Shown: positions 25,661-34,168, numbered from the stretch's first letter. The stretch: 64,000 nucleotides of DNA from Acidiferrimicrobium sp. IK (GCF_025499425.1 NZ_JAIMCB010000012.1:62001-126000), one strand, 5' to 3'. Numbers and translations are program-made. The notes: generated by a model not told the origin, from the letters alone.

Positions 25661-27228
25661 GGCTGGGAGCCGGTCACCGGCGTCGGGCTGTAGCGCTCGA
25701 CCAGCACGGACTTGAGCACCTTCATCGTGGGGTTGCGGGGCAGCTCGGTCACGACCTCGAGGCGCTCGGGGACCTTCTGGGGCATGAGCCCGGCCGCCAG
25801 GCAGGCGGCCCGCATCTCCGCGAAGGTCAGCGCCGGGAGCGACGGGGGGGCTTCCACCACCGCGCAGACCAGCTCGCCGCGCTCGGGGTCGGGGAGGCCG
25901 ATGACGGCCGCCGCGGCGACCTGAGGCAGCGTCATGAGGAGGTCCTCGATCTCCCTGGGGCTGATGTTCTCGCCCTTCCGGATGATCAACTCCTTGGTCC
26001 GCCCGGTGACGACCACGTGGCCGTCGGCGCGGAGGTGGCCTCGGTCCCCGGTGCGGAACCAGCCGTCGGGCCGGAATGACTCTGCGGTCAGCGCCGGGTC
26101 GGTGTAGCCCTTGGCCAGCATCGGGCCTCGTACTTCGAGGTCGCCGTCCACGCCGGCGGGGGCCGGGTTGCCTGTGTCGTCGAGGACCCGGATCTCGCAA
26201 CCGTGAACCGGCCGGCCTTCGGTGTGGGCCAGTTGCTCGTCGGTGTCGCCGATGGCGCCCATGGCGATCATCGGGCACTCGGTCATGCCGTATCCGTGGT
26301 GGATCTCGAGGCCGAGCTCGGCCTTCACCTGCCAGTACACCTCGGGCGGTTTGGGGGCGCCTCCGCCGGTTAGGGTCCGCATCTTCCTCGGGACCACCAT
26401 GTCGGGGTCGCGCCGCCGCTCCTGGAGCAGCCCCAGGTAGTGGGCGGTGCTGCCGCCGAGGGTCGTCGCCCCGGCGCGGTCCAGCACCTTCACCGCCTCG
26501 CTCGGAACGAACGACTCCATGAGAAGAGACGGGATGCCGGTCCGCAAGGTCATGCACATCTGGTCGGGACCACCGATGTGGGCGAAGGGGAACGGCAGGG
26601 CCGCCATCTCGTCGGGCCGCGGCTGCAAGGCGATGCTGATGCCGGTCCCTCCGGCCATCAGCGTGGCGTCGGTGTGACGGACCGCCTTTGGCTCGGAGGT
26701 AGTGCCCGACGTCGAGTACAACCAGCGCACCGCGTCGCCGTCGGTGGGCGCCGGCGGCAGCCGGGCCGGGTCGCCTTCGGGGAGGCCGTCGTCGATCAGG
26801 AGCACCTGGAACGGCGTCGGGCTTTCGGCCTGCATGGCCTCCGCCATCGCCAGGTAGTCGAACCCCCGCCACTGGCTGAGCACCGCGTACCACTCGGCCC
26901 GGGTGGCGTGCAGCAGGGACGCCACTTCTCGCTGGCGGTACAAGCTGATCACCGGGTTCTGCACCGCCCCGAGCCGAGCCAGCGCCATCGAGAGGATCAC
27001 CGTCTCGATGCGGGTCGGCAGCTGCCAGGTGAACGCCGTCCCTGGGCCGACCCCGGCTTCGTGCAGTCCTGCGGCCACCCGCTGCGCCCACGCCTTCGCC
27101 GCTGCGAAGCTGACCGAGCGGTCGTGCTCATCGACGAGCATCGGCGCGTCTGGAGTCAGGTCGCTGCGCCGCTCTAGTAGGCCCCACATCGTCGTCGCTT
27201 CGGCCACCTCCACGTAGCGCTCCCTCAC
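25639..27228 (-). CDS. Acyl-CoA ligase (class I adenylate-forming, FadD-like), second copy
   Basis: 529 residues from a GTG at 27226-27228 that overlaps the LLM gene stop by four bases. Motifs: WLYSTSGTTSEPKAVRHT, GYGMTECPM, FRTGDRGHLRADGH, GRTKELIIRKGENISP and the C-terminal PRNPTMKVLKSVL with catalytic lysine. It is clearly diverged from the ligase at 8563-10038, suggesting a different acid or pathway stage. Last gene of the leftward set enoyl-CoA hydratase, acyl-CoA dehydrogenase, LLM oxidoreductase, ligase. Confidence 0.92.
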   Translation of the reverse strand: MRERYVEVAEATTMWGLLERRSDLTPDAPMLVDEHDRSVSFAAAKAWAQRVAAGLHEAGVGPGTAFTWQLPTRIETVILSMALARLGAVQNPVISLYRQREVASLLHATRAEWYAVLSQWRGFDYLAMAEAMQAESPTPFQVLLIDDGLPEGDPARLPPAPTDGDAVRWLYSTSGTTSEPKAVRHTDATLMAGGTGISIALQPRPDEMAALPFPFAHIGGPDQMCMTLRTGIPSLLMESFVPSEAVKVLDRAGATTLGGSTAHYLGLLQERRRDPDMVVPRKMRTLTGGGAPKPPEVYWQVKAELGLEIHHGYGMTECPMIAMGAIGDTDEQLAHTEGRPVHGCEIRVLDDTGNPAPAGVDGDLEVRGPMLAKGYTDPALTAESFRPDGWFRTGDRGHLRADGHVVVTGRTKELIIRKGENISPREIEDLLMTLPQVAAAAVIGLPDPERGELVCAVVEAPPSLPALTFAEMRAACLAAGLMPQKVPERLEVVTELPRNPTMKVLKSVLVERYSPTPVTGSQPQAGSTS

Positions 27229-28151
27229 CGGCCGGCCTTCACAACGGCAGCCCCGAAGCTGTCGAGGGTGTCGCGTGCGGCGCCGGGGTCGTCGCCGCAG
27301 ATGGTGCTGAGGATCCAGTCCACGCCCAGCTGCTCGTAGCGGTTCACCGCGGACAGATACCGGTCGGCGGGCCACGCGCGGCGCACGTCGAGCATGGGGA
27401 GGGCGCCGGCGACGACGACCTGCACGTCCGCAGGGTCGCGACCGGCCTTCTCGGTCTCGCCTCGCAGCTCGGCGATCCGGCGGGCGAGGACCGCGGTGTC
27501 GGGCAGCGCGGTCGTGCGGGTCGTGCCCACCATCGTCTCGCCCGTCGTCATCATCCCGATCCAACCGGCGCCGTGACGGGCGGCGCGGCGCAACCCGAAC
27601 GGGCTGTTGCCGTGGATCCAAAGCGGCGGGTGCGGACGCTGCAGCACCGCGGGCAGCACCCGTACTCCCCTCGCCGAGAAAGTGTCGGTCTCCGCGGTGA
27701 CGTCTTCCCCCGTCCACGCCCGTCGCATGACGTCGAGGTCCTCGTCGAAGCGGACCCGGCGCGTCGCTGGGTCGACGCCGAGCGCCCGGAACTCCGAGAA
27801 GAGGTAGCCGGTCCCGAGGCCGACGGTGACCCGCCCGGCGCTCAAGGCGTCGAGGGTGGCGAGCTGGTGGGCGGCGAGCAGAGGGTTGCGGTACCCGGCC
27901 ACGAGCACGAAAGTCAGCAGCCGGACCCGGCTGGTCACCGCCGCGCAGAAGCCGAGCGACGAGAACGGATCGGCGACGCCCTCGCCGCCGCTGTCAACCC
28001 ATCGGGCCGACGGCGCCGGGTGGTCGGTGAAGGCCAGCAGGTCGAAGCCCTGGTCCTCGGCTCGCCGGGCGAAGTCGGCCATGGCAGCGGGGTCGAGGAC
28101 CTCCGGGACCCAGGCCGGGTCACCGATCGAGTGCTGCACACCGAACCTCAT
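27225..28151 (-). CDS. LLM-class flavin/F420-dependent oxidoreductase
   Basis: 308 residues from an ATG at 28149-28151. Luciferase-like TIM barrel: GFDLLAFTDHPAPSA near the N-terminus, GRVTVGLGTGYLFSEFRALG and RPHPPLWIHGNSPFGLRRAARH. In actinobacteria this group mostly uses coenzyme F420 for hydride transfer, but flavin-dependent monooxygenases share the fold, so the cofactor is inferred. Coupled by ATGA and GTGA overlaps to the dehydrogenase upstream and the ligase downstream. Confidence 0.88.
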   Translation of the reverse strand: MRFGVQHSIGDPAWVPEVLDPAAMADFARRAEDQGFDLLAFTDHPAPSARWVDSGGEGVADPFSSLGFCAAVTSRVRLLTFVLVAGYRNPLLAAHQLATLDALSAGRVTVGLGTGYLFSEFRALGVDPATRRVRFDEDLDVMRRAWTGEDVTAETDTFSARGVRVLPAVLQRPHPPLWIHGNSPFGLRRAARHGAGWIGMMTTGETMVGTTRTTALPDTAVLARRIAELRGETEKAGRDPADVQVVVAGALPMLDVRRAWPADRYLSAVNRYEQLGVDWILSTICGDDPGAARDTLDSFGAAVVKAGR

Positions 28152-29380
28152 CGGCTGCTTCCTGGTGCCGGCGGCTCGCGCGGCAAGCCGAGCACCTTCT
28201 CGGCGAGGATCCCCCGCTGCACCTCCGACGTCCCGGCGTAGATCGTGTCGGCCACGCCGTTGTAGAGGGCGCCGACCCACGAGGCCGTCGAGTTGGGGGC
28301 GCCGGGGTCGTCGGCGCGGTAGCCGCGAAGAGGGGCTCGGCCCTCCACGACCATGGCTCGGGCGCCGAGCACGTCGACGGCCAGCCTGGTCACGTCACGG
28401 TGGTACTCGGACCAGTACAGCTTGGAGATGGACGCCTCGGGACCGATGACGCCAGTCGAGAGGACGCCGGTCAGGATCCGGTAACCGAGGAAGCGCATGG
28501 TCTCGACCCGCACGTAGGCGTCGATCAGGCGGTCACGCAGCACCGGGTCGCCGATGACCCCCGATTCCCTCGCCATCGCCACCAGCCGGTCCCACTCGGC
28601 CCTGAACTGCACGGGGTTGGTGGCCGCCTCGTCGCCTCGCTCCAACCCTAGGAGGCTCTGGGCTACGGCCCACCCGTCGTTTACCGCCCCCACCACATTG
28701 TCGGCGTCGGTGCACGCCGCGTTGAAGAAAACGGCGTTGAAGTCAGCCCGGCCTCCCATCATGCGGAGGGGCCTGACCTCCACGCCGGGCTGGTCCAAGG
28801 GGACCAGCAAAAGGGTCAGGCCTTTGTGCTTGGGGGCGTCGGGATCGGTGCGCACCAGCAGGAAGATCCAGTTGGCCTCCCGAGCCCTGGTCTGCCAGAT
28901 CTTCTGCCCGTCGATGCGCCAGGAGTCGCCGTCGAGCACGGCCCGGGTGCGCAGCCCGGCCAGGTCGGAGCCGGCGTCGGGCTCGGAGTACCCCTGGCAC
29001 CAGCGGTCCTCGCCAGAGAGGATGCGCGGCAAGAACCGCTGCTTTTGCGCCTCGGTCCCCCACCGCAGCAGGGTGTTGCCCACCATCTTGACGCTGAAGG
29101 TGTCGTTGGGGCCCATGGCCGGCACCCCGGCTCTGGCCATCTCCTCGACGAGGACGACCTGCTCCACTTTGGACAGCCCCGCGCCGCCGTACTCCTTCGG
29201 CCACGACAGCCCCAAGAAGCCGTGCTGGTGGAGCGTGGCGCGCCAGCGGTCGGTGAACGCCATGGCCTCGTCGTGGGTCAGGGCGCCTATCCCGGTCCAG
29301 TTCTCGGGCAGGTGCTCGTCGAGGAAGGACCGCACCTCGGCGCGAAACGCCTCGGCCTGTGCGCTGTAGCGGGGGTTCAT
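28148..29380 (-). CDS. Acyl-CoA dehydrogenase
   Basis: 410 residues. FLGLSWPKEYGGAGLSKVEQ in the N-terminal helical domain, CQGYSEPDAGSDLAGLRTRA and GQKIWQTRAREA in the beta domain, and GVADTIYAGTSEVQRGILAE at the C-terminus. This pattern matches the FadE subfamily of sterol and branched-chain pathways more than straight-chain enzymes, though substrate cannot be fixed. Starts 16 bp after the enoyl-CoA hydratase and overlaps the LLM gene. Confidence 0.92.
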   Translation of the reverse strand: MNPRYSAQAEAFRAEVRSFLDEHLPENWTGIGALTHDEAMAFTDRWRATLHQHGFLGLSWPKEYGGAGLSKVEQVVLVEEMARAGVPAMGPNDTFSVKMVGNTLLRWGTEAQKQRFLPRILSGEDRWCQGYSEPDAGSDLAGLRTRAVLDGDSWRIDGQKIWQTRAREANWIFLLVRTDPDAPKHKGLTLLLVPLDQPGVEVRPLRMMGGRADFNAVFFNAACTDADNVVGAVNDGWAVAQSLLGLERGDEAATNPVQFRAEWDRLVAMARESGVIGDPVLRDRLIDAYVRVETMRFLGYRILTGVLSTGVIGPEASISKLYWSEYHRDVTRLAVDVLGARAMVVEGRAPLRGYRADDPGAPNSTASWVGALYNGVADTIYAGTSEVQRGILAEKVLGLPREPPAPGSSR

Positions 29381-29396
29381 CGTGATCGACCGGTCC

Positions 29397-30233
29397 TCAT
29401 TGCGCGGCGAACGGCGGCAGTGGAGGCAGCCAGGCGTCGGCCGCCAGCGGCGAGAACTCCGGCGGCCGCTTGGCCACGAACGCCGCGACGCCTTCGGCGA
29501 AGTCCGGGTTGGTCGGGCGGTTGAGGTCGCGCATGGCAGCGAACCACCCTTCGTTGGCCTCGGTGTAGCCGCGGCTCAGATCGCCCCAAACCTGCCGGCG
29601 GATGGCCGCCATCGATCGAGGCGAGCAGGTGGCGGCGAGCGTCTCGGCGTAGGCGGTGGCCTCCCCGAGGACCGAGTCGGCGTCGCAGACCCGGCTCACC
29701 AGGCCGATCGCCTTTGCCTCTTCGGCCTCGACGGGGCGCGCCGACAACAGCAGGTCCAGGGCCATCTCCACTCCGACCAGGCGCGGCATTATCCACGACA
29801 GCCCGTGCTCGGCGGGGACGCCGAGCTTGGCGTACGCCGTGGAAAGCCGAGCGCCGCGCGCCATAAAGCGGACGTCGCAGACCAAAGCCTGCACCAGGCC
29901 GATCCCGGCGCAGGCACCGTTTATCGCGGCGATCATCGGCTTGGGCACCGTCCATGCGTAGTGCTGGGACCGGCGCCCTTCCAGACGCAGGCCGGTGTCC
30001 CCGGCGGCGTCCACGAGCCGCTCGGAGTCCAAGCCAGGACAAAACCAGCGCCCCGCCCCGGTCACGACGACCGCCCGGACATCCCGGTCCGCCGACGCCC
30101 GGTCCAGCGCCGCGAAGTACTGGCGCTCCATGTCGGGGCTCCAGGCGTTGCGCCGCTCCTGGTGGTCGAGGGTGATCGTGGCCACGCTCGCGGCGACGTC
30201 GTAACCCACGACGCTCGAGGCGTCACCGGCCAA
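29397..30233 (-). CDS. Enoyl-CoA hydratase/isomerase (crotonase family)
   Basis: 278 residues from a TTG at 30231-30233 with GAGGG about 7 nt upstream; a GTG a few codons later is possible. Crotonase oxyanion-hole segments VTGAGRWFCPGLDSERL and AAINGACAGIGLVQALVCDV are present, and KLGVPAEHGLSWIMPRLVG supplies a catalytic-type Glu. First gene of the leftward hydratase-dehydrogenase-LLM-ligase set, with an exact operator palindrome 117 bp upstream. Confidence 0.9.
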   Translation of the reverse strand: MAGDASSVVGYDVAASVATITLDHQERRNAWSPDMERQYFAALDRASADRDVRAVVVTGAGRWFCPGLDSERLVDAAGDTGLRLEGRRSQHYAWTVPKPMIAAINGACAGIGLVQALVCDVRFMARGARLSTAYAKLGVPAEHGLSWIMPRLVGVEMALDLLLSARPVEAEEAKAIGLVSRVCDADSVLGEATAYAETLAATCSPRSMAAIRRQVWGDLSRGYTEANEGWFAAMRDLNRPTNPDFAEGVAAFVAKRPPEFSPLAADAWLPPLPPFAAQ

Positions 30234-30349
30234 AGGAAAACCCTCGGTTCCGGCGGCTAAGACCCCCGAGCCGTTGGAGCGCGTTGTGGAATGCTGGCTG
30301 GATGCGGGACACCAATCCCCCTTGGCTGGTCCGTCGACAGCACTCTAGT

Positions 30350-30363
30350 TGACGGGACCGTCA
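30350..30363. promoter_or_regulatory. Operator-like palindrome TGAC-N6-GTCA upstream of enoyl-CoA hydratase operon
   Basis: TTGAC GGGACC GTCAA, the longest exact copy (arms TTGACGG / CCGTCAA). It marks the right end of the catabolic block, between the hydratase operon and the small ORF downstream of map. Confidence 0.62.
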
Positions 30364-30380
30364 ACCCCGCGGGAAGGTTC

Positions 30381-30578
30381 TCAGGCGGTCGGCGGCGATC
30401 CCCCCTGTTGGGACAGCCAGGTCCCGAAGCGCTCGTAGTGGTCGGCGCTTCGGCTGATCCAGACCCCGGTGCCGGCGGCCAGGATCGCACCCGAGGACCG
30501 CAGCAGGATCTCCGCGGAGATGTGCCATTTGCGCCGTTCCCGAGCCGGCACCGCTGCGAGAGCTGGCACGACCGGCAC
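30381..30578 (-). CDS. Small hypothetical protein downstream of map
   Basis: 65 residues from a GTG at 30576-30578, with GGAGG 9 nt upstream. Third codon positions are almost all G or C, as in real genes here. The basic segment ARERRKWH is followed by SAEILLRSSGAILAAGTGVWI and SADHYERFGTWLSQQGG, perhaps one membrane-associated helix. It occupies the place after map where infA is expected but does not resemble IF-1 (no S1-like beta pattern). Family not recognised. Confidence 0.4.
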   Translation of the reverse strand: MPVVPALAAVPARERRKWHISAEILLRSSGAILAAGTGVWISRSADHYERFGTWLSQQGGSPPTA

Positions 30579-30613
30579 AGGTGGACGCCTCCGGGTCCCA
30601 CACCGGACGGGGC

Positions 30614-31357
30614 TCAGTTGGCGACAGTGAGGACCTCGGGGCCGTCGTCGGTGACGACGATGGTGTGCTCAAAGTGGGCGGAGAGGCTGCCGTCCGCGGT
30701 GACCACTCCCCACCCGTCGGGGAGGGTGCGGGTCTCGGGGCCGCCGACGTTGACCATCGGCTCGACCGCGAACACCATCCCCTCTTTCAGCTTGGGGCCG
30801 GGGGTGCCCGGCCAGTAGTTGGGGACCTGCGGGTCCTCGTGCATGCGGGTGCCGATGGCGTGGCCCACGTACTCGCGCACCACCGAGTAGCCGGCGCCTT
30901 CGGCGACGGTCTGCACGGCCAGGCCGATGTCGTGGAGGCGGTGGCCGGCGACCATCTGCTCGATGCCGGCCCACAGGCTGTCCTCGGTGACCCGCAGCAG
31001 CTTCTCGGCGTCGGGGCTGATCTGGCCGACACCCATCGTGAACGCGGCGTCGCCGTGGTAGCCCTCGACGATCGCCCCGCAGTCGATGGAGATGATGTCG
31101 CCTTCCTCCAGCCGGTAGTCGCCGGGGATGCCGTGCACGATCATGTCGTTGGGCGACGCGCAGATGACCGCCGGGAACCCGTGGTAGTTGAGGAAGTTGG
31201 ATCGGGCGTGGCGCCGCTCGAGGACGTCGCGGGCGACCCGGTCGAGTTCGGCGGTGGTCACCCCGGGCTTGGCCGCGGCGCGCGTGGCGTGGTGCATCTC
31301 GGCGACCACTCGGCCTGCCCGCCGCATCTTGTCGATCTCGTCTTTGTCGCGGCGCAT
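30614..31357 (-). CDS. map: Methionine aminopeptidase, type I
   Basis: Removes the initiator methionine. 247 residues from an ATG at 31355-31357. The five metal ligands of the pita-bread fold are in SIDCGAIVEGYHGDAAF (two Asp), GHAIGTRMHEDP (His), VFAVEPMVN (Glu) and FEHTIVV (Glu). It sits downstream of adk with a LysE-family gene inserted between; in most actinobacteria infA and rpmJ would follow. Confidence 0.96.
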   Translation of the reverse strand: MRRDKDEIDKMRRAGRVVAEMHHATRAAAKPGVTTAELDRVARDVLERRHARSNFLNYHGFPAVICASPNDMIVHGIPGDYRLEEGDIISIDCGAIVEGYHGDAAFTMGVGQISPDAEKLLRVTEDSLWAGIEQMVAGHRLHDIGLAVQTVAEGAGYSVVREYVGHAIGTRMHEDPQVPNYWPGTPGPKLKEGMVFAVEPMVNVGGPETRTLPDGWGVVTADGSLSAHFEHTIVVTDDGPEVLTVAN

Positions 31358-31395
31358 GCTCCCAGTGTGGCCCACCGGGGCCGGCAACGGCGGGC

Positions 31396-32013
31396 TCAGC
31401 CCTCGACGATGAGGCGGACCCCGAACGCCAGGAGCACGGTGCCGGTGGCCCGGTCGACCCGGCGGCGGACCGCCCGGTCGGCCATCCAGCGCTCGACCCG
31501 GCCGGCGGCGGCCAGGAGCAGCAAGAAGTAGGCGGCGGTGAGGACCACGAAGATGGCGCCGAGCAGCAGCGACGTGGCCGCGACCGGCCGGTGGGCGGGG
31601 ATGAAGCCGGGCAGGAACGTCACGAAGAACACGCCGACTTTCGGGTTGAGCAGGTCGGTGGTGACCCCCGCGGCGTACCCGGTCCGCCAGCGCGGCGGGC
31701 GTTTGGGGGTGTCGTCGAGCGACGCCGGGGCGCCCCGGGACCGCCACGACTGGACCCCGAGCCACACCAGGTAGCAGCCGCCCGCCACCCGCAGCGCCAG
31801 GTACCCGTCGTGGCTGGCCCGCAGCAACGCGGACAGGCCGAGCGCCGCGGCGAGCACCCACACCGCCAGGCCGGTCAGGACCCCGGCCGCGGTGAGCGCC
31901 CCGGTCCGCCGACCGCCGCGGATCAAGTTGCGGACCACGACCAACGTGTCGGGGCCGGGCAGCAACACGATGAGGACGGCGGCGACGGTGAACGCGCCCA
32001 GGCTGACCAGCAC
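31396..32013 (-). CDS. LysE/RhtB-family amino-acid exporter
   Basis: About 205 residues from a GTG at 32011-32013, chosen to match the family's usual N-terminus; TTG starts up to 32064 are also open. The signature VLLPGPDTLVVVRNLIRGG lies at the first membrane helix; about six helices follow, with DLLNPKVGVFFVTFLPGF in the middle, both diagnostic of LysE/RhtB. It lies between adk and map, not a standard member of the spc operon, so it is a local insertion into the ribosomal cluster. Confidence 0.88.
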   Translation of the reverse strand: MLVSLGAFTVAAVLIVLLPGPDTLVVVRNLIRGGRRTGALTAAGVLTGLAVWVLAAALGLSALLRASHDGYLALRVAGGCYLVWLGVQSWRSRGAPASLDDTPKRPPRWRTGYAAGVTTDLLNPKVGVFFVTFLPGFIPAHRPVAATSLLLGAIFVVLTAAYFLLLLAAAGRVERWMADRAVRRRVDRATGTVLLAFGVRLIVEG

Positions 32014-32095
32014 GCCGGCGAGGTTACAGCGCCGCTCCCCGGCCGCCGGCGACAATAACCACAAGGGCCGGGCCGCGGGACCGGTCGGGGTCGGG

Positions 32096-32770
32096 TCAGC
32101 CGGCGGCTGACGCCTTGCGGCGGTCGACCTCGCTGACCAGGCGTTCGGTGACCTCGTCGGGGGTGCCCAGCGCGTCCATGGTGACCAGCAGCCCCCGGTC
32201 GCTGTACCACGCGATGAGCGGGGCGGTCTCCTGCTCGTAGAGCTCCAGGCGGCGGCGGATCGCCGACTCGGTGTCGTCGTCGCGCTGCACCACCTCGCCG
32301 CCGCACACGTCGCAGATCCCCTTCACCCGGGGCGGGTTGTCGGTGACGCTGTAGTTGGCGCCGCAGTCGGAGCACACCCGCCGGCTGGCCAGGCGGGACA
32401 GGACGTGCTCGGTGTCGATCTCCAAGTTGAGGACCAGGTCCAGCGGCCGGGGCTCGAGGATCTTCTCCAGGGACTCGGCTTGGTGCACGGTGCGGGGGAA
32501 CCCGTCGAGGATGAACCCGCGGTGCATGGTGTCGCTGTGGGTCAGGCGTTCGCTGACCACCCCGACGACGATCTCGTCGGGGACCAAGTCGCCGGCGTCG
32601 AGGTACACCTTGGCCTTCTGACCGAACTCCGACCCGGAGCGCACCGCGGCCCGGAACGTGTCACCCGTCGAGATGTGCGGCACGACGTAGTGACGCGACA
32701 GCCGGATGGCCTGGGTGCCTTTGCCCGCCCCCTGCTTCCCGAGGACGATGAGCCTCGCTCCCGGGTTCAC
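32096..32770 (-). CDS. adk: Adenylate kinase
   Basis: Interconverts AMP+ATP and 2 ADP. 224 residues from a GTG adjoining the secY stop. The P-loop reads GKQGAGKGT (11-19) instead of the usual GPPGAGKGT; catalysis-critical Gly and Lys are kept. The AMP site HISTGDTFR and LDGFPRT are present, and the lid carries a four-cysteine zinc site (CSDCG and CDVCG). Standard position after secY. Confidence 0.95.
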   Translation of the reverse strand: MNPGARLIVLGKQGAGKGTQAIRLSRHYVVPHISTGDTFRAAVRSGSEFGQKAKVYLDAGDLVPDEIVVGVVSERLTHSDTMHRGFILDGFPRTVHQAESLEKILEPRPLDLVLNLEIDTEHVLSRLASRRVCSDCGANYSVTDNPPRVKGICDVCGGEVVQRDDDTESAIRRRLELYEQETAPLIAWYSDRGLLVTMDALGTPDEVTERLVSEVDRRKASAAG

Positions 32771-34093
32771 TTACTTGAGGAAGCCCTCGTAGTTGCGCAG
32801 CATCAGCTGGCTGTCGACCTGCTTCATCGTCTCCAGGGCGACGCCGACCGCGATGAGGAGGGTGGTCCCGGCGAAGGGGTAGTTGTTGATGTGCCAGAGC
32901 GCCAGCATCACCGACGGCAGGAGGGCGATCGCGGCCAGCCAGATCGCGCCGGGCAGGGTGATCCGGTTGAGGATGGTCTGCAGGTGGCGTTCGGTCGGGG
33001 CGCCGGGGCGGATCCCGGGGATGTAGCCGCCCTGCTTGCGGATCACGTCGGCCTGCTGGTGGGGGTCGAAGGTGATCGCCGCGTAGAAGTACGCGAACGC
33101 CAGGATCAGCACGCCGTAGGCGACGATGTACACCCAGTCGTTGGGTTGGGCCAGGTGGGCGGAGATCCAGGTCTGGACCGTCTTGCCCCACCCGTGGCTC
33201 GGCAAGACGTTGGAGATGAGCAGCGGGAAGTACAGCACCGAGCTGGCGAAGATGATCGGGACGACGCCGCCGGTGTTGACCTTCATCGGGATGTAGGTGC
33301 TCTGCCCGCCGTACATCCGCCGGCCGACGACCCGCTTGGCGAAGGTCACCGGGATCCGCCGCTGCCCCTGCTCGATGAACACGATGGCCACGAGCAGCGC
33401 CACGGAGATGACCAGGATGGTCACGAACTTGGGGATGCCGGCCTCGGCCTTGACGCTGGCGCCGCCGGCGGGGAGGGTGGCGACCACGTTGGTGAAGATC
33501 AGGATCGACATGCCCTGCCCGATGCCGCGCTGGGTGATCAGCTCGCCGAGCCACATCACCACCACGGTCCCGGCGGTCATCGTGAGCACGATGAGCAGCA
33601 CCCGGGGGGCGGTGAACTTGGGGATCAGGTCGATGTTGAGGCTGCTGCCGTTGCCGAGCAGGCCGCCGCCGCCGTTGTGGAACACGTACGCCAGCCCGGT
33701 CGACTGCATGACCGCCAAGGCGATGGTCAGGTAGCGGGTGGTCTGGGTCAGCTTCTTCTGGCCGGTCGCTCCCTCCTCCCGCCACTGCTCGAACTTGGGG
33801 ATCACGACCATCAGCAGCTGGATGATGATCGAGCTGGTGATGTAGGGCATGATCCCCAGCCCGAACACCGCGAACTTGGTGAGCGCCCCCCCGCTGAAGA
33901 GGTTGAGGAAGCTGATCACCCCGCCCTTGCCGGCCGCGGAGGTCAGCGAGTGGACGGCGTTGAAGTCGATGCCCGGGCAGGGGATGTTGGCCCCGAACCG
34001 GTACACGATGATGATCCCCAACGTGAACAGGACCTTGTTGCGCAGGTCCGGTACCCGGAACATGTTGCCCAGGTTGCTCAGCGTGCCGCGCAT
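32771..34093 (-). CDS. secY: Protein translocase subunit SecY
   Basis: Core channel of the Sec translocon, 440 residues, about ten membrane helices. FALGIMPYI-type helix appears as VFGLGIMPYITSSIIIQLL, followed by the loop FEQWREEGATGQKKLTQTTRY, and GIRPGAPTERHLQTILNRIT near the C-terminus. Lies between rplO (75-bp gap) and adk as in the spc operon. Confidence 0.97.
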   Translation of the reverse strand: MRGTLSNLGNMFRVPDLRNKVLFTLGIIIVYRFGANIPCPGIDFNAVHSLTSAAGKGGVISFLNLFSGGALTKFAVFGLGIMPYITSSIIIQLLMVVIPKFEQWREEGATGQKKLTQTTRYLTIALAVMQSTGLAYVFHNGGGGLLGNGSSLNIDLIPKFTAPRVLLIVLTMTAGTVVVMWLGELITQRGIGQGMSILIFTNVVATLPAGGASVKAEAGIPKFVTILVISVALLVAIVFIEQGQRRIPVTFAKRVVGRRMYGGQSTYIPMKVNTGGVVPIIFASSVLYFPLLISNVLPSHGWGKTVQTWISAHLAQPNDWVYIVAYGVLILAFAYFYAAITFDPHQQADVIRKQGGYIPGIRPGAPTERHLQTILNRITLPGAIWLAAIALLPSVMLALWHINNYPFAGTTLLIAVGVALETMKQVDSQLMLRNYEGFLK

Positions 34094-34168
34094 CAGAAAC
34101 TCCTGCCAGGACTCACTGGCGTGAACCTAGCGGGCCAGCCCGGAACGGGCCAGCCGCACCGGCTGTTG

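Noticed and set aside
24605..27091. An 828-codon minus-strand frame spanning Rieske oxygenase and ligase
   Set aside because: Arg/Gly/Pro-rich antisense shadow; the real genes in other frames carry clear catalytic motifs.
30614..31861. A map protein extended to 415 residues
   Set aside because: The upstream part is the antisense/other-frame image of the LysE gene; the canonical MetAP start is at 31357.
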